Assembly (NCBI GenBank): GCA_050699055.1
Contig: JBOHCT010000148.1
Location: 1 to 10,944 of the forward strand
Length of the DNA: 10,944 nucleotides
Direction: 5' to 3'
DNA from: JBOHCT01 sp050699055
GTDB lineage: Bacteria > Actinomycetota > Actinomycetes > Streptosporangiales > JBOHCT01
The stretch's first letter is position 1, and each line of letters begins with the position of its first letter. Made by a program: the position numbers and the translations under genes. The notes below the pieces were generated by a model. That model saw only the letters and a list, made by a program, of their open reading frames with translations. It was not told where the DNA came from and made no database searches. Shown here piece after piece: positions 1 to 6,491 of this stretch.

Positions 1-966
1 GCCGACCACGGCGCGTACGCGAGTCCCAGGCCCTCGCCGGACGGCCGGTACCTCTACGCGATGCGCGGCGCGGTCGACGAGCCGCCGACCCCGGTCAGGC
101 TGGACGCGCGCGAACCGGACCAGCGGCCGTCACGGCTGCGTGCGCCCGGGGTACCGGTCACGCTGCCCGGCGCGCTCACAGAGGTGACGACCCGCGCGGA
201 CGACGGGCAGGAGCTGCGCGCGTGGCTGGCGCTGCCCGACGGCGCCTCGGCGACCGGGCCCACCCCGCTCGTCGTGTTCATCCACGGCGGGCCGCTGTCG
301 AGCTGGAACGCCTGGCAGTGGCGGTGGAACGCGTGGATCATGGCGGCACACGGCTACGCCGTGCTGCTGCCCGACCCCGCGCTGTCCGTCGGGTACGGCC
401 TGGACTTCGTCCGCCGCGGGTGGGGGGCATGGGGCGACCGACCTTACACCGACCTGATGGCGCTCACCGACGCCGCGGTGAAGCGCGACGATATTGACGA
501 GACCCGCACGGCGGCGATGGGCGGGTCGTTCGGCGGCTACATGGCCAACTGGGTGGCGGGGCACACCGACAGGTTCCGGGCGATCGTCACCCACGCGAGC
601 CTGTGGGCGCTCGAGGACATGAACGCGACGACCGATGAGGCGCCGTACTGGGAGCGCGAGTTCGGCGACCCGCTGAAGCGTCCGGAGCGCTACACCGCCA
701 ACACGCCGCACCTGCGCGTCGACAACATCCGTACCCCGATGCTCGTCATCCACGGCGACAAGGACTACCGCGTGCCGGTCGGGCAGGCGCTGCGCCTGTG
801 GTGGGACGTTTTCAAGCGAGGCGTCGACGCGAAGTTCCTGTACTTCCCGGACGAGAATCACTGGGTGCTGAAGCCCGGCCACATCAAGGTCTGGTACGAC
901 ACCGTTCTCGCGTTCCTCGCCCATCACGTCCAGGGTGAGGAGTGGCGGCGTCCGGAGCTGCTGTGA
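1..966 (+). CDS. S9-family (prolyl oligopeptidase-type) serine peptidase, 5'-truncated by the window edge
   Basis: This is the C-terminal part of an S9-family peptidase or acylaminoacyl-peptidase-like enzyme that would cleave short peptides. The frame is open from base 1, and its first 20 residues include SPDGRYLY, the strand signature of a beta-propeller repeat, so the ATG at 61 is internal and the true start lies off the window. Counting from that ATG, the alpha/beta-hydrolase domain spans about residues 40-290. It has the oxyanion-loop motif HGGP at 75-78, the nucleophile elbow GGSFGGY at 154-160 (Ser156), the acid Asp235 within HGDKD, and the base His267 in DENHW. The triad is therefore complete and the enzyme is probably active. 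No signal peptide can be judged because the N terminus is missing. The next gene lies 79 bp downstream on the same strand, so co-transcription is possible. Family assignment is firm; the natural substrate is unknown. Confidence 0.93.
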   Translation, partial: ADHGAYASPRPSPDGRYLYAMRGAVDEPPTPVRLDAREPDQRPSRLRAPGVPVTLPGALTEVTTRADDGQELRAWLALPDGASATGPTPLVVFIHGGPLSSWNAWQWRWNAWIMAAHGYAVLLPDPALSVGYGLDFVRRGWGAWGDRPYTDLMALTDAAVKRDDIDETRTAAMGGSFGGYMANWVAGHTDRFRAIVTHASLWALEDMNATTDEAPYWEREFGDPLKRPERYTANTPHLRVDNIRTPMLVIHGDKDYRVPVGQALRLWWDVFKRGVDAKFLYFPDENHWVLKPGHIKVWYDTVLAFLAHHVQGEEWRRPELL

Positions 967-1045
967 GAACGCGGTGGCGAGCCGGGGCGGTCGACCGGGT
1001 GGTTGGCGGCCGTCCGCGGCGCGAGCGAGAAGGTGAGCGCGACCG

Positions 1046-1840
1046 ATGAGACCGGCCGACACGACCGAGCTCCGGGAGGTCGCCGTTGACGTCGCCCGGC
1101 GCGCCGGCCGGCTCCTCGTCGAACAGCGACCCGAGGAGGGTCCCGCCGTCGTCCAGACGAAGACCAGCCCGACCGACATCGTCACCGCGATGGACACCGC
1201 CGCCGAGCGGCTGATCGTCGCCGCGTTGCGCGCGGCTCGGCCGGGCGACGGTGTTCTCGCCGAGGAGGGCGGTGGCGCCGAGGGCACGACGGGGGTGCGC
1301 TGGGTCGTCGATCCGCTGGACGGCAGTGTCAACTACCTGTACGGGTTGCCGGAGTGGGCCGTCAGCGTCGCCGCGGAGATCGAGGGGAGGACCGCCGTCG
1401 GTGTGGTGGCCGTCCCACCGCGCGGCGAGCTGTTCAGCGCGGTACGCGGCGGGGGCGCGTGGCTCGGCGATGTGCGGCTGCGGAGTAACCGTGACGTGCC
1501 GCTCCACCTCGCGCTGGTCGCCACCGGGTTCGGATACGCCTCGGATCGCCGCGCCCGCCAGGCGGAGGTCGTGCGCAGCGTGCTGCCGCGGGTCCGCGAT
1601 ATCCGTCGTGGCGGTTCATGCGCGATCGACCTGTGCTCGGTCGCGTGCGGGCGTGTCGACGCGTACTACGAGCGCGGGATGAAGCCCTGGGACCTTGCCG
1701 CCGGTGTCCTCATCGCGCAAGAGTCGGGTGCGATGGTCGAGGGACTGCGTAGCAGGCCGGCGAGTGGCGACCTTACGATCGCCGCCGCCCCGGAGACCTT
1801 CCGACCCCTGCACGACCTGCTCGCGCCGCTCAATCCCTAA
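1046..1840 (+). CDS. suhB: Inositol monophosphatase-family phosphatase (SuhB-like)
   Basis: This 264-residue protein has the usual length of the Mg2+-dependent inositol monophosphatase family, which dephosphorylates inositol-1-phosphate and related sugar phosphates. Visible motifs are K39-T-S-P-T-D44 near the N terminus, AEEGG at 72-76 (metal-ligand Glu73), the signature VDPLDGSVNY at 88-97 (Asp89, Asp92), and KPWDLAAG at 213-220 (metal-ligand Asp216). The signature has Ser where Thr is common, a tolerated change. The ATG follows a purine-rich GAGAAGG about 12 bases upstream. The protein has no signal peptide and should be cytosolic. Placing it as suhB rests on its position upstream of a DUF4193 gene on the same strand, as in M. 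tuberculosis (Rv2701c, Rv2699c). Paralogues such as histidinol-phosphatase (HisN) or CysQ share these motifs and cannot be excluded. In actinomycetes the product could feed inositol for mycothiol or phosphatidylinositol. Confidence 0.9.
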   Translation: MRPADTTELREVAVDVARRAGRLLVEQRPEEGPAVVQTKTSPTDIVTAMDTAAERLIVAALRAARPGDGVLAEEGGGAEGTTGVRWVVDPLDGSVNYLYGLPEWAVSVAAEIEGRTAVGVVAVPPRGELFSAVRGGGAWLGDVRLRSNRDVPLHLALVATGFGYASDRRARQAEVVRSVLPRVRDIRRGGSCAIDLCSVACGRVDAYYERGMKPWDLAAGVLIAQESGAMVEGLRSRPASGDLTIAAAPETFRPLHDLLAPLNP

Positions 1841-1863
1841 CCGGTCCCGTCGGGCGGGGTCAG

Positions 1864-2034
1864 TCAGGCGGGGCAGCCTGGCGTCACGCCGTTACGTGCT
1901 GCGAGCTTCTTGAGGTCCTCGATCTCGGCGATGCGCGCTTCGGCGAGGAACTCGTCTCCCTCGTCGCGCGCGACGTGCAATGACGCGTGGGCCTCGCGGA
2001 GGCGCTTGGTTATCTCAGCGACGAATTCGCCCAT
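1864..2034 (-). CDS. Small charged helical protein, 56 aa, function unknown
   Basis: A 56-residue minus-strand gene, starting at the ATG at 2034-2032 and ending in TGA at 1866-1864. A longer frame runs upstream, but a purine-rich GAGAGG six bases before this ATG and the change in composition support the short form. The product is almost entirely predicted helix with heptad-like spacing and many Glu, Arg and Ala residues (for example AEITKRLREAHASL and FLAEARIAEIEDLKKLAARN). It looks like a short helical hairpin or coiled-coil, with no membrane segment and a single Cys near the C terminus. It ends 23 bp from the end of the phosphatase gene, to which it is convergent, and is divergent from the cupin gene at 2160. 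I recall similar short actinobacterial hypothetical proteins but cannot name a family. The reading frame is probably real; the function is unknown. Confidence 0.6.
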   Translation of the reverse strand: MGEFVAEITKRLREAHASLHVARDEGDEFLAEARIAEIEDLKKLAARNGVTPGCPA

Positions 2035-2159
2035 CGTGGCCCTCTCATGACTACGCCGAGTGACCCCAGTCACACCAACCGTGTTGGTATCGCCGCTGGG
2101 TGAACCTGGTAAACCTGTGAGTCCGTAAAGGGCCACGAGGAGGTTGGGAGGAGGGCAGC
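2035..2159. promoter_or_regulatory. Divergent promoter region with nested inverted repeat
   Basis: This 125-bp gap separates the divergent micro-protein and cupin genes and must hold both promoters. It contains a perfect 6-bp inverted repeat ACCAAC-CGT-GTTGGT at 2074-2088. Outside it are CCCAG (2065-2069) and CTGGG (2096-2100), nearly co-centred with the inner repeat. A second dyad, GTGAC-CCCA-GTCAC, lies at 2060-2073. AACCTG is repeated at 2103-2108 and 2112-2117. I see no convincing -35/-10 pair. The symmetry suggests a regulator operator, but that is inference. Confidence 0.4.
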
Positions 2160-2477
2160 ATGCCCGCGCACGTCGACCGCCACGTAGGGCCCCAGCCTGA
2201 CGAGGAGGAGATCGCTCGCATGATGGAGGCTGAGGGCCTTCATGGGCTTCGTCGGTGGGGAGGTCCGCCCGGCGACACTTACGACTGGCACGAACACTCG
2301 TATGAGAAGATCCTCTACTGCGCCTATGGCGAGATCGTGTTCCACGTCGAGGACGGCGATGCCCCGATGGGGCCCGGGGACCGGATGGTGCTTCCTCCCC
2401 ACACGCGTCACGCGGCGACCGTGGGTCCGGCCGGTGTGCGTTGCGTGGAGGCCCAGCACCGAGTTGGCCGTGTGTGA
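2160..2477 (+). CDS. Single-domain cupin protein
   Basis: A 105-residue protein that is essentially one cupin beta-barrel. Cupin motif 1 is seen as WHEHSYEKILYCAYGEI, with His44, His46 and Glu49 as likely metal ligands. Motif 2 is seen as GDRMVLPPHTRH at 73-84, with His84 as the fourth ligand. Gly to His at residue 81 and a two-residue gap between His46 and Glu49 are small departures from the classic consensus. An acidic helical stretch (about residues 13-27) precedes the barrel. The ATG follows GGGAGGAGGG at suitable spacing, so the start is well supported. No signal peptide or DNA-binding domain is present. Small cupins bind ligands or catalyse isomerase, dioxygenase or detoxification reactions, and the sequence does not say which. 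It is divergent from the 56-aa gene and is followed by the DUF4193 gene after 185 bp. Confidence 0.85.
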   Translation: MPAHVDRHVGPQPDEEEIARMMEAEGLHGLRRWGGPPGDTYDWHEHSYEKILYCAYGEIVFHVEDGDAPMGPGDRMVLPPHTRHAATVGPAGVRCVEAQHRVGRV

Positions 2478-2505
2478 GATCTGCCACACCGCACGGTTCA
2501 CACGG
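2468..2505 (+). terminator. Weak candidate stem-loop at the end of the cupin gene
   Basis: CCGTGTG at 2468-2474, overlapping the cupin stop codon, is complementary to CACACGG at 2499-2505. The loop holds a smaller ACCG-CA-CGGT dyad. There is no T tract and the loop is long, so this is only a possible transcript end. Confidence 0.2.
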
Positions 2506-2662
2506 GTGAAGGCCGTGGGTTCCGGGCATGTCGTTGCGCCAAGTCGGCGTCCAGATGAGGCAGAATTTTCGATCCGAATCGGGCACAAGATGGCCCCTTG
2601 GAGCGTTGAACCGCGCGACACCGCGGGACATAACGACGGACCGTGAGGGGGAGGGGATAGAT

Positions 2663-2962
2663 ATGGCGACCGACTACGACACGCCACGCAAGACCGATGA
2701 GGAACTGAGCGAAGACAGCCTGCAGGAGCTCCAGTCTCGCCGGGTCAAGAACCCCTCGGCGACGGTGGACGTCGACGAGAACGAGCAGGCCGAGACCTTC
2801 GAGCTTCCGGGGGCCGACCTGTCGCACGAGGAGCTGAGCGTACGTGTCCTGCCACGGCAGGCCGACGAGTTCACCTGCTCCCGCTGTTTCCTCGTCCATC
2901 ACCGCAGCCAGCTCGCCAAGGAAAAGAAGGGTCAGCTGATCTGCCGCGAGTGCGCCGCGTGA
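2663..2962 (+). CDS. DUF4193 zinc-ribbon-like actinobacterial protein
   Basis: A 99-residue soluble protein of the Actinobacteria-specific DUF4193 family, recognised from the start MATDYDTPRKTDEEL, the central FELPGADLSHEELSVRVLP and the C-terminal cysteine pairs. The first half is acidic and probably extended. The C-terminal third has CSRC (Cys72, Cys75) and CREC (Cys94, Cys97) flanking FLVHHRSQLA, a typical four-cysteine zinc site. A GAGGGGGAGGGG tract just upstream of the ATG sets the start; in-frame sequence further upstream does not resemble the family. The hypothetical gene that follows overlaps its stop by 4 bp (GTGA), which implies translational coupling. The family's molecular function is unknown to me; it is widely conserved next to suhB and DUF3093 genes (M. 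tuberculosis Rv2699c). A nucleic-acid or transcription-associated role is a guess from the zinc-ribbon look only. Confidence 0.93.
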   Translation: MATDYDTPRKTDEELSEDSLQELQSRRVKNPSATVDVDENEQAETFELPGADLSHEELSVRVLPRQADEFTCSRCFLVHHRSQLAKEKKGQLICRECAA

Positions 2963-3726
2963 CAGAGGATCGCGAGACGCCGTCCGGCGACAGTGAGCGC
3001 CCTAAGGACGACAGCCTTCCTGCCCTGGTGCAGCGCTTGTCCGAAGCGCAGGACGGCGAGGGCACGCCGGCCCTGCTCGGGCGGCTGACGCGAAGCCTGA
3101 CCGCGAGCGCAAGGAAGGCAGGGGTCGTCGGCGTGGCGGGCGGACGGTGGCTCGCCGATACGCTTCTCCAGGTCGCGCCGCGGCTGTCCGTGCGCGACCT
3201 CGATACGCTGCGTGACCACCACCACGGGCTTACCGGCGAGGCCCTCGCCGACGCGCTCGTCGAGAACGCCGTGCGGGCGACGATGGGGGTCGGCGCCGCG
3301 GCGGGCGGGCTCGCCGCCGTGGAGTTCACCGCCCCTCCCCTCCTGCTGACCGCGCCGGCCCAGATCGCCGCGGAGACCCTCGCCGTATCGGCGATCGAGG
3401 TCAAGCTCGTCGCGGAGCTCCATGAGGTGTACGGAGTTCAGGTGCCGGGCAACGGCACGCAGCGGGCCACCGCCTTCGTCCACGCGTGGGCGCGCCAGCG
3501 GGGCGTGGACCCGAAGCACCCCGGGTCGTACTCCTCGGCGCTCGGCACCACCGCGCGACGCGAGCTGCGCAACAGGCTCATGCGTCGCATGGGTCGCGGC
3601 ATCGCCACGCTCGGTCCCATGCTGACCGGAGCAGCGGCCGGAGCCGCGCTGAACAACCAGGCGACGCGCAGGGTTGCCGATGTCGTACGTGAGGACCTGC
3701 GCCACCGCGTCACCCTCCAGCGCTGA
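2959..3726 (+). CDS. Hypothetical membrane-associated protein, 255 aa (distantly EcsC-like)
   Basis: I do not firmly recognise this family. The chosen GTG overlaps the DUF4193 stop as GTGA; a GTG nine bases upstream (2950) would add three residues, and neither has a clear Shine-Dalgarno, as expected for coupled translation. The first 30 or so residues are charged and polar. A Gly/Ala-rich hydrophobic stretch covers about residues 107-145, beginning MGVGAAAGGLAAVEF, and would make one long or two short membrane helices. Near the C terminus, GPMLTGAAAGAALN at about 219-232 is another hydrophobic Gly/Ala hairpin, followed by a basic tail. This arrangement of Gly/Ala hydrophobic helices between amphipathic helices recalls EcsC-domain proteins, but the match is impressionistic. 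It is probably co-expressed with DUF4193. Its end faces the DUF4235 gene 73 bp away. Confidence 0.8.
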   Translation: MTEDRETPSGDSERPKDDSLPALVQRLSEAQDGEGTPALLGRLTRSLTASARKAGVVGVAGGRWLADTLLQVAPRLSVRDLDTLRDHHHGLTGEALADALVENAVRATMGVGAAAGGLAAVEFTAPPLLLTAPAQIAAETLAVSAIEVKLVAELHEVYGVQVPGNGTQRATAFVHAWARQRGVDPKHPGSYSSALGTTARRELRNRLMRRMGRGIATLGPMLTGAAAGAALNNQATRRVADVVREDLRHRVTLQR

Positions 3727-3766
3727 TCGTCGTCGAGCGACGCGGCATCGTGCACCCACCAGGCGG

Positions 3767-3798
3767 CCGACAGCCACCACAGGTGTCTGGTCTGTCGG
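3767..3798. terminator. Inverted repeat between convergent genes, candidate bidirectional terminator
   Basis: CCGACAG at 3767-3773 pairs perfectly with CTGTCGG at 3792-3798, and the loop holds a second short hairpin, CACC-ACA-GGTG at 3775-3785. It lies in the 73-bp gap between two genes that end facing each other (stops at 3726 and 3800). There is no T tract, but actinobacterial terminators often lack one. The position makes a shared terminator likely. Confidence 0.45.
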
Positions 3799-3799
3799 A

Positions 3800-4084
3800 T
3801 CAGGCCTCGCGCAGCCCCGGCGGCAGCTCCCCCTTCGACCGGCGCCAGCGCTCGGCCGCCACCCGTGACGCCATCATGCGCGCGATCCCGACGACGGCCC
3901 CGCTCAGTACGGCCCAGCCGAGCGCCTCGACGATGGCGACGTCGGGATGCTCGGGGTTCGCCGGGGGCTCCTTGCCTGTCGTCATCTTCCACGCCGCCTT
4001 GATCCCCTTTCGGGCGGCCATACCGGCCCCGATCGCGGCGACGCCTCCCATGACCTTCCAGCTGAGGTCCTCACCCTTCGGCAT
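3800..4084 (-). CDS. DUF4235 small membrane protein
   Basis: A 94-residue minus-strand protein that matches the DUF4235 pattern: a short hydrophobic N-terminal helix with a basic end (VMGGVAAIGAGMAARKGIKAAWK, about 11-33), a GKEPPANPE-type polar linker, then a hydrophobic helix with a VEALGWAVLSGAVVGIAR core (about 52-69) and a charged tail. It is probably a two-helix inner-membrane protein. The ATG at 4084-4082 is preceded by GAAGGGAGCGAG. Longer in-frame sequence upstream lies inside the DUF3093 gene and is low-complexity Arg/Pro/Ser, so it is rejected as a start extension. The gene begins 14 bp before the end of the DUF3093 gene in another frame, which suggests translational coupling and a shared transcript. 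No function is established for the family as far as I know. Confidence 0.85.
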   Translation of the reverse strand: MPKGEDLSWKVMGGVAAIGAGMAARKGIKAAWKMTTGKEPPANPEHPDVAIVEALGWAVLSGAVVGIARMMASRVAAERWRRSKGELPPGLREA

Positions 4085-4592
4085 CGAACTCGCTCCCTTC
4101 CCGTTCGGAGCCACCCCCGTCGATCGTGCCCCTCGGGGTCGTGGCGCTGGACGAGAGCGTCGCGACGAGCCGCTCAGGGTGGCGGGTTGACACCAGCCAG
4201 TACGGCGTGGTGTTGGTCGCACGCTCGCTCACCTCAACATAGACCGCGGTCGCTACGTACGGGCGGTGGACGACGTGTGCGCGCGCGTCGGCATGGGGGC
4301 CGAGGAGGCTTCGTGCGTCAGCGGGGCCGAGCGCCAGCGTGTCGCCCATCGCGGTGAGCGGCAGCCGCGCCGACCCGGCCCGAAGCTCGCCACCACGGAC
4401 CTGGACGCGGACGCGCCCGTAGGCGAGCAAGCCGGCTATGACGATCACACCCAACACGGTGTACGTCGCCACAGCACCGACGACGCCGAGCCCGGCGTGG
4501 ACCTCGGCCCCGAGCACGCTGACGCACGCGGCGGCGACCGGCCACCACCAGAGCGGCACGGACAGCCGCTCCTCGTACTCGCGCATGGGCAC
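4071..4592 (-). CDS. DUF3093 membrane protein
   Basis: A 173-residue protein of the Actinobacteria-specific DUF3093 family. It shows the family features in order: YEERLSVPLWWWP near the N terminus, two transmembrane helices (about 13-30 and 37-57), then a cytosolic beta-rich domain with RVQVRGGELRAGSARLPL, HVVHRPYV (107-113) and PYWLVSTRHPERL (130-142). The last 25 residues are Ser/Gly/Glu-rich and probably disordered. Translation most likely starts at the GTG at 4592-4590, because GGGGG (minus strand, 4604-4600) lies seven bases before it; an ATG two codons in (4586) is the alternative. It is convergent with DUF4193, as in M. tuberculosis (Rv2698 against Rv2699c). It overlaps DUF4235 downstream, and the TPP enzyme gene ends 100 bp upstream. 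The molecular role is unknown; a membrane-anchored regulatory domain is plausible. Confidence 0.92.
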   Translation of the reverse strand: MPMREYEERLSVPLWWWPVAAACVSVLGAEVHAGLGVVGAVATYTVLGVIVIAGLLAYGRVRVQVRGGELRAGSARLPLTAMGDTLALGPADARSLLGPHADARAHVVHRPYVATAVYVEVSERATNTTPYWLVSTRHPERLVATLSSSATTPRGTIDGGGSEREGSEFDAEG

Positions 4593-4666
4593 ACGCTATC
4601 CCCCAACCGGCCGCCGAGCGCCATCAGCGCCGTGTGTGCCGCGCGAGGGGGCGTCCCATCGCGGGC

Positions 4667-4690
4667 GGTCGCGCGCCATCGGCGCGGACC
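4667..4690 (-). terminator. GC-rich hairpin just after the TPP enzyme stop codon
   Basis: On the minus strand, two bases past the TGA of the TPP enzyme gene, GGTCCGCGCC and GGCGCGCGACC pair across a 3-nt loop (GAT) with one bulged base, giving a 10-bp GC-rich stem. No T tract follows. Its position makes it a likely factor-independent-like terminator or transcript-stabilising hairpin, separating this gene from the DUF3093 gene. Confidence 0.45.
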
Positions 4691-4692
4691 CG

Positions 4693-6477
4693 TCACCCGG
4701 GCAGGAACTCCTGCAGCTTCGTCTTCACGCCTTCCCTGATGACACCCCACCGGTCCTCGTCGCCCTTCACGAGCGCTTCGGCCGTCGCGATCATCTGTTC
4801 GCGACTGGCGTGCGGTGGGATCGGCGGGATGTTCGGATCGGTGCGGACGTCGAGCAGGGTAGGCCGGTCCGCTCCGAGTGCCTTGTCCCATGCCTCGCCG
4901 AGGGCCCCGGGCTCGTCGATCGCGATCCCCTGGAACCCGACGCCCCGGGCGAAGTCGGCGTACGAGACGTCGGGGATGGCCTGCGACTGGACGAACTTCG
5001 GTGCGCCGGCCATCGCCCGCAGCTCCCACGTGACCTGGTTCAGGTCGTCATTGTGGAGCACGGCCACTATTAGTCGCGGATCCTCCCACTCGTGCCAGTA
5101 GCGCGCGATCGTGATGAGCTCGGCCATGCCGTTCATCTGCATGGCGCCGTCGCCCACGAGGGCGATCGCCGGTCGGTCGGGGTGCGCGAACTTCGCGCCG
5201 ATCGCGTACGGCACGCCGGGCCCCATGGTCGCGAGCGTCCCGGAGAGCGACCCGCGCATGTCCCCGCGGATCTTGAGATGCCGGGCGTACCAGTTGGCGG
5301 CCGAACCGGAGTCGGAGGAGACGATCGCGTTCTCTGGGATACGGGAGGACAGCTCCCAAACCACCCTCATGGGGTTCACGGGTTCCGCGGTGACGTCGGC
5401 CTGCCGCTCCATGGTCTCCCACCAGCGGGTCACCTGGCGCTCGACGCCTTCGCGCCAGGAGCGGTCCCGCTTGCGGTCCAGGAGCGGAATGAGCGCCCGC
5501 AGAGTTTCCCTCGCGTCGCCGACGAGGTTGACGTCGTTGGTGTAGCGGATCCCGATGAACTTCGCGTCGATGTCGATCGCGACCCCGCGGGCCTTGCCGA
5601 ACTCCGGCATGAACTGCACGTACGGGAAGCTCGACCCGATCGTGAGCAGGGTGTCGCAGTCCCGCATGAGCTCGTAGCTCGGCCGGGTGCCCAACAGGCC
5701 GATCGCACCCGTGACCCAGGGCAACTCGTCGGACAGGACATCCTTGCCGAGAAGGGCCTTCGCTACCCCGGCACCCAGAATGTCGGCGACCTGGGACACC
5801 TCGTCGACCGCCCCCCGCGCACCCTGACCCACGAGCATGGCGACCTTGCTTCCGTCGTTGAGTACGTCAGCGGCCCGTCGGATCTCCGCGTCGTGCGCCT
5901 TCACCAGAGGCGGTTCGTAACCCGGCGTGCTCCCAGGGACGAACTTGAAGGCGTGCTGGGGCGGGGAGTACTCCTCCTCCTGCAGGTCGCCGGGGATGAT
6001 GATGGCTGTCACACAGTGCTCGCTCGCGGAGGTGCGCATGGCGCGATCAAGGAGGTTCGGGAACTGCGAAGGGACCATCGCGGTTTGGACGTACTCGCTC
6101 GCGACGTCCTTGAACAGCGTCTGCAGATCCACCTCCTGTTGGTAGCTTCCGCCCATCGCGGTCCTGGCGGTCTGGCCGACGATGGCCACGACGGGGACAT
6201 GATCGAGCTTCGCGTCGTACAGACCATTGAGGAGGTGGATCGCGCCGGGTCCGGAGGTCGCCATGCACACGCCGACCCTCCCGGTGAACTTCGCGTAGCC
6301 GACGGCTTCGAACGCCGCCATCTCCTCGTGCCGCGCCTGGATGAAGTGAGGCTGGTTGTCCGCCCGCCCGAACGAGGCGAGGATGCCGTTGATCCCGTCG
6401 CCCGGATAGCCGAAGACGTGCTCGACATCCCATTCACGGAGGCGCTGCAGCAAGTAGTCACCGACCGTTTGGCTCAC
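4693..6477 (-). CDS. Thiamine pyrophosphate-dependent enzyme, pyruvate oxidase / pyruvate:quinone dehydrogenase type
   Basis: A 594-residue enzyme with the three-domain plan of the acetolactate synthase/pyruvate oxidase superfamily. The N-terminal pyrimidine-binding domain (about 1-170) has VFGYPGDGINGI and RHEEMAAFEA, with Glu51 the expected cofactor-activating glutamate, and ATSGPGAIHLLNGL at 73-86. The middle domain (about 195-340) is Rossmann-like. The C-terminal domain carries the TPP-Mg motif GDGAMQMNG at 442-450 followed by HNDDLNQVTWE. The WE after this motif and the overall layout fit PoxB-like enzymes, which decarboxylate pyruvate to acetate and CO2, better than acetolactate synthase. 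No regulatory-subunit gene is adjacent. The motif is unusual: it ends in Asn476-Asp477 rather than Asn-Asn, and about four to five extra residues (HEWEDPR region) lengthen the spacing. The GTG start is set by GGAGG six bases upstream. The gene is divergent from the hopanoid operon. Substrate and electron acceptor are not proven. Confidence 0.92.
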   Translation of the reverse strand: MSQTVGDYLLQRLREWDVEHVFGYPGDGINGILASFGRADNQPHFIQARHEEMAAFEAVGYAKFTGRVGVCMATSGPGAIHLLNGLYDAKLDHVPVVAIVGQTARTAMGGSYQQEVDLQTLFKDVASEYVQTAMVPSQFPNLLDRAMRTSASEHCVTAIIIPGDLQEEEYSPPQHAFKFVPGSTPGYEPPLVKAHDAEIRRAADVLNDGSKVAMLVGQGARGAVDEVSQVADILGAGVAKALLGKDVLSDELPWVTGAIGLLGTRPSYELMRDCDTLLTIGSSFPYVQFMPEFGKARGVAIDIDAKFIGIRYTNDVNLVGDARETLRALIPLLDRKRDRSWREGVERQVTRWWETMERQADVTAEPVNPMRVVWELSSRIPENAIVSSDSGSAANWYARHLKIRGDMRGSLSGTLATMGPGVPYAIGAKFAHPDRPAIALVGDGAMQMNGMAELITIARYWHEWEDPRLIVAVLHNDDLNQVTWELRAMAGAPKFVQSQAIPDVSYADFARGVGFQGIAIDEPGALGEAWDKALGADRPTLLDVRTDPNIPPIPPHASREQMIATAEALVKGDEDRWGVIREGVKTKLQEFLPG

Positions 6478-6491
6478 GGAGGGCCTCCACA

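Noticed and set aside
130..1332. 400-codon minus-strand open frame under the peptidase and phosphatase genes
   Set aside because: It spans two well-supported plus-strand genes and the gap between them, and shows no domain motif.
1841..1863. Possible terminator between the phosphatase gene and the 56-aa gene
   Set aside because: Only a CCC-GTC-GGG mini-stem is visible in the 23-bp gap, too short to call.
2035..2631. Upstream extension of the 56-aa minus-strand protein to 255 codons
   Set aside because: The extra sequence runs antisense to the cupin gene, is Arg/Ser/Pro-rich, and a good RBS precedes the internal ATG.
2528..2662. N-terminal extension of the DUF4193 protein
   Set aside because: The frame is open upstream, but the family starts at MATDYD and the strong purine-rich RBS is directly before that ATG.
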